From the NCBI GenBank assembly GCA_009760855.2, contig WPIO01000142.1, positions 870,501-934,500 on the forward strand: a DNA stretch of 64,000 nt, in the 5' to 3' direction. A model generated the notes under the pieces. The model did no database searches and was not told where the DNA came from. It saw only the letters and a program-made list of their open reading frames with translations. Position numbers and translations under genes: made by a program. Positions 21,741 through 33,238 of the stretch are shown in pieces. How positions within the stretch are numbered: position 1 is the first letter of the stretch; every line of letters starts with the position of its first letter. Source of the stretch: Cristatella mucedo (taxonomy: Eukaryota > Bryozoa > Phylactolaemata > Cristatellidae).

Positions 21741-24276
21741 ATGGCGTCGCTTGACTGCTCGGAGCTATTGAATACCTCCAGCCCAGCGTTCGACATCCTG
21801 CAGTCGAGCCTAAACGACCGCACTATTTTCGCATCGCTTAGCCGAGATCTAACGCAGCGTTTACGAGCGCTCGAGGAAGAGAATGCAAAGCTATACACGG
21901 CCGCAGCTATACACGGCCGCAGCTATACACGGCCGCAGCTATACACGGCCGCAGCTATACACGGCCGCAGCTATACACGGCCGCAGCTATACACGGCCGC
22001 AGCTATACACGGCCGCAGCTATACACGGCCGCAGCTATACACGGCCGCAGCTATACACGGCCGCAGCTATACACGGCCGCAGCTATACACGGCTGCTGCT
22101 TCACGAGTCGACCACCCAGGGTCGGTCACCCAGCGCCGGCACACAAGCCGGGTCGGTAGCCTTACCGCCGACCTGCACCCAGTCAGGTGAGCCGAACGGC
22201 CCGCCCTCGGTACTTCATTCGCAGGCCGAAGCACGCGGTCGGGCTGATGCCACGCCCGGAGGGCTGCGCTCCGCCCCACCGCTTTGCAGCCAGCTGCCAG
22301 TTACGCCCCATGCGCTGCAGCCTACCAGGCAGGAGCTACTCCGACGCATGCAGAGGACGCCTTGCCCGCTGCGGCGGCTGTCTTTCCTTCACCCCGCGCG
22401 GAGCCTTTTTCCGCTAACCCTGTTTCTGGTGGCTCGGTAATCCATAGGCGGCCAGGCCAAGCGGAAATCGCACAGGCACGCTCGGGCACTGCCCCTACAT
22501 TCGCGCCAGCGGCTGACGCAGGCGGTGGGCCGGTCCGACCTGTCGCTGTCCAGCGCGCTGAGCTGGCTCGGCGAACGGCTGAGCCGGCATTCCCCAGCCA
22601 AATCTTCGTTATACCCACGCCCTCAGTGGTGTTTGACCGGAGCCGACAGGCCCAATCGCTGAAACTTGCGCCGTTCCAGGGGACCTGCCGGAGTCCTTTT
22701 CACGGTGGATCAGCGATTATGAAGTGTTTTCTAGGTCCTCCGGATGGTCTCCGGACCTTCAGCTATTGTGCTTGGGCGCATACTTTCGCGGCCGAGCGCT
22801 TGACGTATATCTCTCGGTCTATGAACGGCTCTGCGCTGAGCCAGGCCAACAATGTACATTCGAGGAAATGAAAGTTGAACTGGTGCGAACGTTCATCTCC
22901 GGCGTGCGTCGCGATGCTGCTCGCGGGCCCTACACGGTTGTCACCAGGGTGGAGCACAAAGCATTTACGACTCCTACAGGCACCTTGTAGATACTGCCGC
23001 TGTCGCTTACCCTATTACGCCGCAGGCAGGCAAATAGTGACGCTATGGTCCTCTCCTTGTTCGTTGGGGGCCTTCATCCCGAGATTAGCGGTGCCGTCTT
23101 TGCCAAAGACTGTGCCTGCCTAGACGAGGTACTAGCTTTCGCTGAAAGATGATGCGAAGCCAACCCTTGCTTCTTTAGTCGCAGGACTGCTTCCGCCGTG
23201 CACGCCGGCGACCAAGGCTGCCCATACCCGTCCGGAAGGGATAGGGCCCCTGTTTCTCGCGATGTCGAGAGTAAGTTGGATACATTGGCCGGCCAAATGA
23301 CCCAGGTGTATGATCTGCTTGCTAAGGGACAGAGGGGAGCCTTCGAACCCACCACAAAGCAGTCGTATCAGCCGCGAGGTGGGCCGTTCGTACAGAACAG
23401 TCGGCGGCCCGACTACCAGGTGCAGGCTGCCATGGGCTACAGGGATAGATGAGTGGACGCAGGACGTGGCAGACCATCCCAGTACCGGTCAGCTTATCGA
23501 AGTCACCGAGAGCACGGGCCAGCACGCCCCAGTCACGAGGGTTCACGGCCCCACTCGGGGGTGGGGTAGGCGACCTTCCGGGCCAGTGTCGCCCGGTTCT
23601 CTTGGTCCGAGTGGGTACGTGGGCCGTGCTTCGGCCGGGTCGGCATCTTTCCTCTCGACAGGCGTTCATACCTATTCCAGGGCTTACCAGGCCTCTTTGA
23701 GTGGTTTCGGCCTTCATGGCTATGGCTTCCTTGAGGCTCAATCGGCCCTGCCGAAACAGGAGCCACTACTGCCGGCGCCGATGAGGCAGGAAGTGGTGGG
23801 CACCAGTGTCCATGCGCCGCACACTCTTGCACCAGTGATGGTGAATAGTGTGCTGGTTGCGGGACTTTGGGACACAGGTGCCAATATCTCCCTGATGGCA
23901 GCCTCTTTCGCCCGCCAGCTGTGCCTTCCCTTGACGATAGTCAGTTCGGGCGTCCAGTATCACGGGTTCTTCCCTGCCTATAATAGGGGTCGTGACAGCG
24001 AGCGTGCAAGTGGGAGGCATCACCCGCAAGCACCAATTCTATGTCACCACCGAGTCTCTGCAGCCGCTGCTGCTGGGAACTGACTTTCTTGCCTCCCTAC
24101 CGCCGGTCACCTATGACTATGGGCGTGGAACCGTGCGGGTGGGTGACCACCAGCTACCACTGGTGGGTCACTCGGAGGCTTTAGCTCTGCCACAACAGAT
24201 TCGCAGAGCTACGGCCAGGCAGAGCAGTTTGCCGAAGCTGGTGGATGCGCAGCTAGGCATACTGGCCAAAAACTAA
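21741..24276 (+). pseudogene. Broken gag and aspartic protease frame of an LTR retrotransposon
   Basis: The frame opens with MASLDCSELLNTSS and a short coiled-coil-like stretch ending RLRALEEENAKLY, then enters a 16-bp tandem repeat. A Pro/Ala-rich linker follows. A capsid-like block (about 22680-22905) has a W-I-S-D-Y stretch, CLGAYFRGRAL and an FEEMKVELVRTF helix, as in Gypsy-type gag. The protease has the catalytic WDTGANISLM (about 23868-23897) and a later LLLGTDFL, the usual second protease block. The reading frame changes at least four times: near 22680 in a G run, near 22905-23040, near 23310 and near 23990. In-frame stops occur at 22988 and around 23036. No zinc knuckle, RT, RNase H or integrase follows before the 3' LTR, so it is defective or a relic of a non-autonomous gag-protease element. 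Confidence 0.85.
21889..22095. repeat. 16-bp tandem repeat, about 13 copies, inside gag
   Basis: The unit AGCTATACACGGCCGC is repeated almost without change. Since 16 is not a multiple of 3, three units (48 bp) code one 16-residue protein period, LYTAAAIHGRSYTRPQ. All three forward frames are open and give the same cyclic peptide. The near-perfect identity implies recent expansion or ongoing homogenisation. Confidence 0.95.
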
Positions 24277-24406
24277 TGCCAATGTTTCAGTTGCCGGCTA
24301 CGATAAACCGATGCCGAGGCCTCGGATACGTCCGCATAAACCACTGTCAACCGGCTTGGATGCGAACGTCCCCACTGTTACAAAGATAGCAGCTATGCTC
24401 AAGGTC

Positions 24407-24426
24407 GAGAGAGAGAGAAAGAGAGA

Positions 24427-24485
<59 letters not shown>
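24407..24485. repeat. (GA)n microsatellite before the 3' LTR
   Basis: A long GA run with early AAA and ATG interruptions. It mirrors the GA run before the 5' LTR, though 27 bp of non-matching sequence separate it from the LTR similarity. A TGTTACA at 24379 is a possible true LTR start, since the LTR ends in GGTTACA. Confidence 0.9.
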
Positions 24486-24488
<3 letters not shown>

Positions 24489-24512
24489 AACGACATGACT
24501 GACAGAGCTCAG

Positions 24513-24792
24513 GGCTGCAGCTTCGGTAGTTGATTAGAGGCTACGCCTCGAGAGCACGAGAGTCGAACCTACGGCGAAAAACAGCTAAGTGCAACTTAAT
24601 CTGCGCGGTTATGTTCTGCCACCTACTCAGTTAGCTGCTCATATCTTGAGGTGCTGTAGCGGTCCACCTTCGGGGACGGGACCGCTGCTAGCGACGCAGG
24701 CAAGTGGTGGCTTATTGTAGTCGAGCTCCGGGAGTTCTTACACAGTCAACTCTGTCGGTCCGGTTCTCACCGCGTAAACGCATAGGGTAGTT
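24513..24792 (+). repeat. 3' LTR, first part
   Basis: Matches 21186-21467 of the 5' LTR with scattered substitutions. It breaks off in TAGGGTAGTT, where a LINE begins. The remainder resumes at 25937. Confidence 0.85.
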
Positions 24793-25936
24793 ATGTTATG
24801 TTATGTATCTCCGTCAGTAACTCCACAAAGTCAAAAAGACCATGTGGGTGTTACGCAGGAGAGTTTTGTGTAGCGCACTCACAGCCTAAGCGGCTTTCGG
24901 TACGCATTCGGTAGCCAACAGACTTCGTCTCACGCAACAAAGAGAAAGTGGGAAGTATGGCAGAGTCAGGAGAGCAGTTGAGGTAGTGAGTAGCATAGAA
25001 GTAGCAGCTCAGGACTGCTGAAAAGGATGAGCTATAGTTGGCAGCAGGAGAGTACTTGTCGTTACGTAAGAATTGTGGAAGCGAGTTCCCTAGTCTAGGA
25101 CCTGCAGAGCTAAAGCGTCAGTCGCCAACTGTCTTTAAGTGGAGGAATGGGACAGCTAATGTATTGTCCACACAGGACCTGAGGGCGCGAACAGGCTGAA
25201 ACTGATGCAGCAGTTCAGCAACCATCCTAGCTCTTTCAGCAAAGGTGACACGTGCTCAAACCGCTGGGACTTGAAGACCAGCCTTGCAGCCATATTCATA
25301 GTACTCTGTAGTGGCATAATAGCTTTCTTTGGTAGCCCAGCCAAAAGGGAATTAAATAATCAAGCCGAGACAGAACTTAAGAGCTAGTTACATTTTTTAC
25401 AAGCCACTGTGGGAGACAGCTTCTAATCTTGGATAGGGATCGGAGGTGATGGCTAGCTGTAGAGGCAGTCTTCTGAATGAAGCTTTTGAAATTGAGGCAG
25501 CTGTCGAACACGACACCTAGATTATGAGCACGTGGTGAAGGTCGCACAATAGCATCATCTATTAGAATGGCAAAGCCTTTTAATCCAGCCACATGCTTAG
25601 GGTGTCCTATGAGAAGCAGTTCGGTTTTATCGTCATTTAATTTCAGGAAGTTTTCCGACATCCAGGATCGAATATCGGCAAGGCGAGCATTCAGTTTCTC
25701 AGTTGCTGCAGCAGATTCCGGCTGTTTAAATGACAAATACAACTGAGTATCGTCAGCATAGAAGTGATATCCTATTCCATGGGCCTTAATCACTTTTCCC
25801 AGAGGTTGCGTATAATTGAGAACAGCAAGGGACCAAGTACAGACCCTTGAGGGACTCCACAGGTGACCCTTCTCATGTCTGAGACCTGACCCCCACACGA
25901 CACGGATTGAACACGATCAGACAAGTAGGATTTTAA
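24793..25936 (-). mobile_element. 5'-truncated L2/CR1-like LINE inserted in the 3' LTR
   Basis: The minus strand codes the second half of an RT. Visible are [19 protein letters not shown] in place of the usual [13 protein letters not shown] (one base out of frame), the catalytic YADDTQLYLSF, then WMSENFLKLNDDKTELLLIG and AHNLGVVFDSCLNFKSFI, all typical of this clade. After a stop, LQSTMNMAARLVF and VSPLLKELGWLL remain of the C-terminus. The 3' end is a short (CATAA)n tail next to the LTR break. The ends of the split LTR share AGTT, which may be a short target-site duplication. It starts in mid-RT, so it was dead on arrival. Confidence 0.9.
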
Positions 25937-26158
25937 AGTTTATTATAATCGGGCTTCGGGAGTTCGCGAATTTAACTCCGTCGGTCCGGCGCAGCCTCGT
26001 AAAGCGCTCGCGCCGGCGCGTAACCGCTACTAACAGGCCCACAATAAACTCTTGCTTTTGGCACCCAGTTGTGGCCGCCTGTGTTTTAACCGCACTTCAG
26101 CACTGCACTACACTGTCCACCGGTAGAGAGCCGGGGGACAAGCTTCTGCGTGGTTACA
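25937..26158 (+). repeat. 3' LTR, second part
   Basis: Matches 21464-21683 of the 5' LTR and includes the conserved AATAAA (26043-26048) and the terminal GTGGTTACA. Flanking host sequence starts at 26159. Confidence 0.85.
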
Positions 26159-26257
26159 GAAGAAAGTAAAAACAACGTGGCTGGGATGAGAAAAGTGACG
26201 CTAAGCCATCGCCCCAGCAGCTTCTTGTGGGGGCACTAGGTAGGAATAGCAGGGTTT

Positions 26258-26510
26258 GATCGTGAGTCTAGTGTGCCACACGTCGGTCATTATTTTGACA
26301 TTATTATGAGGTACGATCGTGCGTGCTATATGCAATATTGTTGTCATAAATCATTGCTTAGACAATAGATGATATGTGGTCGCAATCTTGAGTCAAACGT
26401 GGAATGATGTGGTCATAATTCACTATTTTAACAATACTATGAACCTACGATTGTGAATCCTATGTGCAATACTGTGGTCATTGATCACTTTTTTGATAAA
26501 TACTGCTGCA
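26258..26510. repeat. Diverged tandem repeat, about four units of 60-66 bp
   Basis: Each unit begins near GATCGTGAGTC or GATTGTGAATC, continues with a GTGGTCAT(A/T)A-like block and ends with TTTTGACA(A)TA-like sequence before the next start. Units are AT-rich and roughly 65-75% alike by eye. Confidence 0.55.
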
Positions 26511-27230
26511 GAGCCGACCTCAGTAGCCAAAGTCCCTGCTCACTTACGGGAGTGCCTTTAAGTTCGTAGCCCCTCACACCTTTCGGAAGGATGGGGCGAC
26601 TAAAAAGCAAGCGGCAGAGGGGCAAAAGAAAGTGCAGATGCCCCCACCTCCACTCCGAGTCCGTTGGAGGGCTACTAGACCTCCAGTCGGCAAGGCGGTG
26701 CCGCCAGGCAAGGCAGCTAGGTGGGGCAAGGGATAACAGGTTGAACAGCTTGCTGGTTCCTTGCTTGATGGTTCAAATAAATGGCTCAAGCATGCTCACC
26801 TCTTGCATTTGGTCACAGTGACATTGAGACTGATTAAGTCATTTAAACAACAGCAGCAGCCACAACGTACAGTATCGTCATTCAGTCCTTACGAGTCATT
26901 AACCCCTACAAGCTTTGGAAGGTTTGAAACCACAAATCGCACTACATTTGAGTTACAAGGCTACATGAGCCCTGACAGAACTATGTCCTCGAACATCGCA
27001 GCCAATAGAGTCCAAGCTGAACACTAACTACACCCGTCGACTAAATTATTGTGCTTCCCGAATGATAGGATGTCTGCAGCAAAAGCAAACTTGGAGCTAC
27101 GAGTTGTTTTCTAACATAATCTATGCACAAATATCCAAGCTACCGTACTTTGAAAACATTTCACGCTATTGCCTTGGCGATTGTCTTCCGTGTGCCCGAT
27201 ACTATTAATTTTTTTTTTACTTTTATCCAT
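26511..27230. other. Unannotated stretch upstream of the Cys-rich exon
   Basis: If the exon at 27233 is real, an upstream exon should lie here or further left and must end after the second base of a codon. No convincing signal-peptide exon was found. Confidence 0.35.
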
Positions 27231-27232
27231 AG

Positions 27233-27341
27233 CACAGGCGTTGGCATCGTTTGCTACGAGTCGAGTAACTGCACGGTAGCACGTGGCACAGACTCTTACT
27301 TGACTTGCCGATGCAAACCGAAGATGCGTAAAGGTCAATAG
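27233..27341 (+). CDS. Candidate terminal exon of a small Cys-rich protein
   Basis: The exon is preceded by a very strong acceptor: a long T-rich tract (TTTTTTTTTTACTTTTATCCATAG). After one base finishing a codon, it reads TGVGIVCYESSNC, then TVARGTDSYLTCRCKPKMRK and a stop. The Cys spacing is C-x5-C-x11-C-x-C. A C-x-C close to a basic C-terminus is common in small secreted disulfide-rich proteins and in EGF-like ends, so such a role is possible; the family is not identified and no specific function is claimed. No upstream exon or signal peptide was found, which is the main weakness. Confidence 0.4.
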
Positions 27342-29185
27342 TACGCTGATGTAGTAGCTTCCAGCTGCCAAAGTAAGAGCATATGTATCCTGAAACGGCG
27401 GTGGCAGGCGCTGTCAATTAAACCGTAGCTGGCATTCCCTTTGCAGCCCTGCTTACAATACTAGGTCTCTACGGCACTAGCTCAGCTCACCTGGCAAAAG
27501 GCACCTGGATGCTGGATGCTCATCCAGCAAACTGCTCACCAGCCACAACCTTAGGCGCAGGATAACTGAGCTAATTACGTTATTTATTAGAATACGCTTT
27601 CAAAGGATACCATAGTGGCATTAGGAAAACAGCCTAGTTTGACCACGACAGTATTGGTGCACAGAATGCAAGACACAACTCTCAATCTCGCATCGACGGA
27701 CCAGCCACGGTTCGGTTAGAATTGCTTACAGGTAGGTCTGGGAGATGCTGCAGGATACAAATCTGTATCGAACACTACTCTGCACACCCATGTACCTTTG
27801 AGTGAGCACAGACGCACAACAAATAGTACTAGAATGTATGCATGAAGGTAGTTGATATGAAGGTACCCTGGGCAGCTAAGACAAGAAGTTGCCACGTAAT
27901 GCTTTACTAAGCGGACAAAGCTAAACACTGAAAATAGAGGCCTCGATCAGCCTGATTATGCAATGCGCTCGTTAAGTCCTGATTCAATATTGGTAGGATG
28001 CCCGATGTAGACGAGTCACGAGCTAAGCAGCTTAGATATCGATCCTGGGTACAAAGGCTGGCCGCATACACCCAGGATAAGGTTTTCATCTTCGACACGG
28101 AGGAAGCATTGAATAGAGAGGGTTTCCAGTAAAAAATCGATCGCAAATAATGACATCCCAGGTCGAGGTCTGTCAACGAATATCAACGTATATCCGTCAA
28201 CGAAGCAGTCACAGAATGCCAAGCAATCGAGCGATTCTTGAGAATTTCACATGCCCTCGGAGGTTTGGACAACAAGGGTGGCACACCAAAGGGAAAACTG
28301 GCATGGCAGTAAACTTACCTCAGCAGGAACTGAACGTACTGATATAACCGTCGTCAAAACATACAGCAGCAGTCGCATGCAGCTACAATAGCAGTCAGAC
28401 TCGAGCCTTCGCCTATGACTTGCGATGCGAGCAGTCCAAGATTATACATATTCCTACTATTAAGAATGGCAAAATCATCCGATTGGATGCCCCAAAACAC
28501 CGGCTCACGTCGGTAAGCGACGCCATTGGTCAGGAAGCAGGTATTTCCCCCACCCACATCTTCGGGAGCTAGTGCTTACTTACCACATCCACCATGCAAC
28601 CAGAGGGCATAACCGAAAAGCGCTGTAAGATCCCTTGGGATGAAGCGACGGGCTGTAAAATATTCTGCTTACACACAGGGAACACGTTCGAGAAGCACTT
28701 GGCCAAACCGCCGCACCTGAACAGGCTGGCCCAAGCGAGCCAGGTTCGAAGTACAGCTTCGACGCCTCTGCCCCTTGGCGCCTCTGCCCCTTGGCGCTGT
28801 TTCACTGTGAGCTTGCAGCAGTAGAAAAATTAGAGTAAATTTTATCGCACCACGAAACTTCTCACAAAATGAAAACCGTCGCAGATTTTCCTGTGGAGGA
28901 ACCCTTCTGTGCTGCAGCATCACGAGAGCTTCCGGTTATGGCCACAAACAGTGTTGGTGATCCGAAATCTTCTGCTCGAACATTGCTCGGGCAACGAGTT
29001 CTCGGCTTTTACAGAGTAACGAGTGCATTTCACCCACTGGAGAATCATCAAATACCAATGTCTGCTTAACCGAAAGCATTCTTCTGGCAATATCTAGCAA
29101 ACGGAGCCCGACAGTAAGTGCGGCCCTAGCGAAAAGGCGACAGCGAGCTGCGGCGATTATCTCTGTCCGGGGGACGTTCAGAAAT
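27342..29185. other. Unannotated stretch
   Basis: It contains an 18-bp exact tandem pair (CGCCTCTGCCCCTTGGCG type, about 28762-28798). Frames of 60-90 codons show no domain. Some could be exons, but none has both good splice ends and a recognisable peptide. Confidence 0.4.
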
Positions 29186-29189
29186 CTGA

Positions 29190-29345
29190 ATATTACTATT
29201 GCTGACCCTGTTCACGTCACCCCTAACCATGTTATTCATGTTGTTCATCAAGTATGATATTACTCACCATTCAGTCGCGTTTCTCTTGCAGCCAATGTAA
29301 AGCGCCTAGAAAGAGATTGAGTTCTCTGAACAGACAATTGCTAGA
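29190..29345 (+). mobile_element. LINE 3' end (L2/CR1-like)
   Basis: TGCTGACCCTGTTCACGTCA, CTAACCATGTTATTCATG, ACTCACCATTCAGTCGCG and AATGTAAAGCGCCTAGAAAG then GAGTTCTCTGA follow the order of the 3' region seen elsewhere. The terminal (ATT)n tail is missing. Confidence 0.75.
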
Positions 29346-30130
29346 ACTGCTACGTCGGGGAATGGTTTGGGTCGGACCGGACAAGCCAAGTCAAGTCGGA
29401 TGCCTCAATCGTCTGTGAATCAAGTTTACTGGCTGCTTGTCCAACAGACACAATTTAAACCTTCGAGCTTCGTCTGGCCCAGTGTCACGTGACGACTGAC
29501 GTCAGCGGAATGCCTTCGAATAAGGGCCCAGAATAGTGAATGCACGAGCTGTGACCTCAGTTTGCGAATTACCAGATCTAGCCAGAGAGACGTGTGTGCA
29601 TCGCTTAGGATGTCCTACGGCACGGCACTATGCACGCCTGAAGTCCACCAAAGCGGCCAAACTAACCCTTAAAAAATGCGCAGCCCACTACTGCTTTTTG
29701 GTGCTAGTAGAGCTCATCGTAAACTCTCATTATAGAAAGCCATGCCTAACAGAGTGATGCTGCTGCTTCGGCGACCTCTCCAGTGGCTGGCAGATAAATG
29801 TTTGTGCTTATGGCATGTGGTTTCACTTCCTGAAGCACTACTATCTGCATGGGGTTACCAGCAGTCACATTAAAGCTCTTGCACTTCCTACGACCACACA
29901 CACATGCACACGATTACCCATAAACACACAAGCACACACACAAGATATGGATTGTAGGTCTAGGGGGACGAATACTTCGGATGAATATGACCGTAGTGCC
30001 TGCTTTGCGACTGCATCCTAGCCAAGGCTCGGCAGTCACGTCGCATGCATTCGTCCTGCAGCAAGTGCTAGTCCGAACCTCTCTTTGTGCCTCTCTGATA
30101 ACTCAGTGTAGGCCCGAAAAAGACATCGAG
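29346..30130. other. Unannotated stretch
   Basis: A short ACACAC-rich patch lies at 29895-29945. No exon is supported. Confidence 0.4.
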
Positions 30131-30136
30131 CCTCGG

Positions 30137-30190
30137 GCTAGTTACGACCAGCGGTTAAGGTGCTTGTCTGTACCGATCGAGGTCAAGGTA
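30137..30190 (+). mobile_element. SINE family B head fragment
   Basis: AGCGGTTAAGGTGCTTGTC and GATCGAGGTCAAGG match the tRNA-like head. The sequence then passes straight into the GA-rich satellite. Confidence 0.5.
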
Positions 30191-30194
30191 AATG

Positions 30195-30425
30195 CACGAG
30201 AGAGAGGGAGAGAGGGAGAGAGCACAGTCATTTGCTATGCCTGCAGTACGAATGAGGCACAAGTTTCCGTGCAAAAAAGGACGACTTTTACGATGCTACA
30301 AGGCACATGAAAGAGAGAGATAGCGAGAGGCCACAGCCACCTTCCTACGATTGCAGTCAGAAAGGAGGCACCGGTTTTCGCGCAAAAAAGCATGACAATA
30401 ATTGAGCCACATGGCAAATGCACTT

Positions 30426-30463
<38 letters not shown>

Positions 30464-30479
30464 TAGATAGATAGAGAGA

Positions 30480-30542
<63 letters not shown>

Positions 30543-30633
30543 CACACCCACTTCATGCGAATGCAGTCCTAAAGGAGGCACCAATTTTCGTGCAGAGGAT
30601 GACTTTCACGATGCCACAAGGCACGTGAAAGAG

Positions 30634-30686
<53 letters not shown>

Positions 30687-30815
30687 ACACCTTCTTCCTA
30701 CGCAGTAAGGAAGGAGGCACCAGTTTCCGAGCAAAACGACGACTTCAATGATGCCACTAGGTAAATGCACCTGAAAAAGTGAGAGAGAATAAGAGGGCAC
30801 AGTCACCTACAATGC
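30195..30815. repeat. Composite satellite: about 100-bp unit plus (GA)n blocks, four to five units
   Basis: Each unit has CACAGCCACCTTCCTACG or a variant, then CAGTCAGAAAGGAGGCACC, AGTTTTCGTGCAAAAAAGGA, CGACTTTCACGATGCCAC and AAGGCACATGAAAGAGAGAG, and then opens into a GA run. GA runs begin at about 30199, 30310, 30428 (113 bp, with GATA interruptions), 30629 and 30778. The spacer is conserved while GA length differs greatly between units. Confidence 0.85.
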
Positions 30816-31720
30816 CAAAATGAAGGCTCCTTTCAAGAAGAAAGCAGCGGAACAGCTGCTACAATTGAGATCTCCTGTTCCATGGCCAATTGCTGCGCAT
30901 GTTTTCTCGAAATTAATGCGCTGCCACCCGTGTTTGACACAGGGGTAAAGCTTGCCATCTCCTCCGACTAGCGTAGTGTATTTGAGCCCAGTTGCACACG
31001 CAAAGCACCCGACAGAGATTGGGTTGCCTAAGAGAAGAATACACTCGAAGTATTTCTTCGCCAGAAGAAAATCAGCAGCCGTCGCGAACAAGTAGAACGA
31101 TAGCAAAAAGAACAATTTCCCCGCGAGCTGCTTGTGCTGAACCTTGTTGCCACTCCGTGAAAGAGGCTTGTCCACCAGCTGCAGTCGGCAGCAGGAAGCT
31201 GCTAGGCTGCAGGCTTGGTTGGTTCAGCACGACAGGCGGTTCGGATCAATGCTTATATTTGCCTTTCTGAACACCCAAAGAAAAAGAAAACCTTTATCCA
31301 AAATAATCTTTCTAAAAAATTGCTCTAGTATCTGGAAACCGCGACCGAGTTCACCCGGAAGCCGTACGCATAGCAGGCGACAGCACAAACGCTTGGCTGC
31401 AGCAGATCGTCGTGAAAGCTTCTCTGCCTGCAGCAGCAGCCACAGCCTGCAGTAGCCATAGCAGCCTGTAGCTGCTGCCGCAATACGTCGGTTGGCAGCA
31501 TGTATACGCCCCCTCTGACTTGCCCAGGGATGAAACATCGGTGTTCAAGCAGCAGCACTTCTACGACCGTGCACTGGCTGCAAGAAATCGTTGAAATCTT
31601 TTGCCCTACCGAGCAGCAGTGCAAGGGGCGCCGAGAGGACCCAGCATAACAGACTGTGCACACATTCATACCATGGATATCTTGTCGGGTACCCTTGGCA
31701 TGGCTGTCACGTTCATCACC
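30816..31720. other. Unannotated stretch
   Basis: A 122-codon minus-strand frame at 30807-31175 begins inside the satellite flank and has no recognisable domain. CAGCAGC-rich sequence occurs near 31425-31480. Confidence 0.4.
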
Positions 31721-31722
<2 letters not shown>

Positions 31723-31764
<42 letters not shown>

Positions 31765-31789
31765 CTCTCTCTCTCTCCCTCTCTCTATC
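31723..31789. repeat. (CT)n microsatellite
   Basis: Nearly pure CT with single interruptions. Confidence 0.95.
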
Positions 31790-33188
31790 TCGAGGTTTTT
31801 TCTTGCTGCACACCAGGTGGAGCATGACCAACGACGGCGGCTTAGCAACTGCTGCCAAGCACCAGCTTCGACTACCAGATCGGGGCAAAGACAAGAAAGT
31901 CTGATGGTATAAGAAATTCAACAGGAACAAACACGAGGCCGCCCTTGTCCATACAAGGTATGAGATTTAATAAGAAGCTATCTTTGCCGAACAGAGCAAA
32001 TTCAGTGCAACGTGTGTGTGCACAGGCGTCAACGCCACTGCCGTGGTGTCCACAAAGGCTCTCCCTCTCCCTCCTTATCACCCCTCTCTGTCTCCAGTTT
32101 CGTCATATCAACATTAATCGATGAAAACTCTGATGGACCTCGTGTTTTTGTGCCCCCAGCAAGTAATTTTTTCCTACTTAGGCTATTCCTCCCCCCTTTT
32201 GCAGGCTACTCACAGGCGCTGCCGATGCTGTTGCCGTGAACAGAGCAGCCAGAATCCATAGCACGAGCACTGCATGAAAAATATTGCTTCTGGTATTCTA
32301 GTAAAACTACTTATGTGAGAGCTATTGGACTCGAAACCGACATCTTCAATGTAAACTGTGGAGTACAGTGGAATAATAAGCAGATGAATGGACATATGCT
32401 AAATGCACAAAACCAAGGGGACTTCAAATAAAATGGACGGCTTCTTCCTTAAAGAAGCATTGCCAAAAAGTGATGGCAGAACAACGAGAGGTGCATGTCA
32501 GGGTAATCCGAGCCTGAGCTAGGCATAAAACACCAACCATTTTCAACTATTCCAATTGCATGTAACAACCGTAGCCTAGCTAATATGTTCCTATCATTTC
32601 ACTAACACCCACACTAACGCTGGTCTGTACATAGAGGAGTGTAAATAGTGAAGAGATTTACTCTGACACACACGTGGCCACTGTCAGTTTAGTTGAGCCT
32701 CCACACCCCCCCACCCCACCCCAATCCATAGCCAACTGTAAAAGGTCAAGGCATCGGCTACACAAAGTTCTGGCTTATTTTTCAGACCTGCCCCACAGAC
32801 TGATAAACCGCAGTTCCACAGCCAGCTTTCATCATTTAGTGCCCCTGCCTCGGTGGATCAAAGCTGCTGTATAGTGGATGTCAGCGAACAACAAAAATTA
32901 AGTCTATTAGGCCGGCTGCCCTTTTATTTGTACTGCTGCCCCTAGCATGCTGTTTTCCAACCGACTGATGTCCTGAGGACGGCCTCCATTCCTCCATTTC
33001 GGGCTTCATTAGTGCTTACCAATGGTCGATATTTCCAGTCAAGGCTGATCAGTGACTTAGACACGAGCCACAGCAAGCACAAATTCGAACCGCCTTCTGG
33101 CAAAGTTGCATGCACCAGTATACATCAGCAGACCAAACTAATTATGGAATAGTAACTTCACATGCACACACACGCATGCATGTACCCA
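31790..33188. other. Unannotated stretch
   Basis: A C-rich patch (CACCCCCCCACCCCACCCC) lies at about 32702-32721. No exon or SINE/LINE copy is supported. Confidence 0.4.
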
Positions 33189-33189
33189 T

Positions 33190-33190
<1 letters not shown>

Positions 33191-33238
<48 letters not shown>

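Noticed and set aside
21137-24485. CRISPR array
   Set aside because: The 16-bp units are directly joined without unique spacers, and the context is a eukaryotic retrotransposon.
30296-30806. Open frames rich in Ser-Leu or Glu-Arg across GA/CT runs
   Set aside because: Dinucleotide runs are open in every frame; this also applies to the runs near 21.15, 24.4, 31.7 and 33.75 kb.
30807-31175. 122-codon minus-strand frame with hydrophobic stretches
   Set aside because: Hydrophobic segments are irregular, there is no signal peptide-like start, and its end lies in the flank of the GA satellite.
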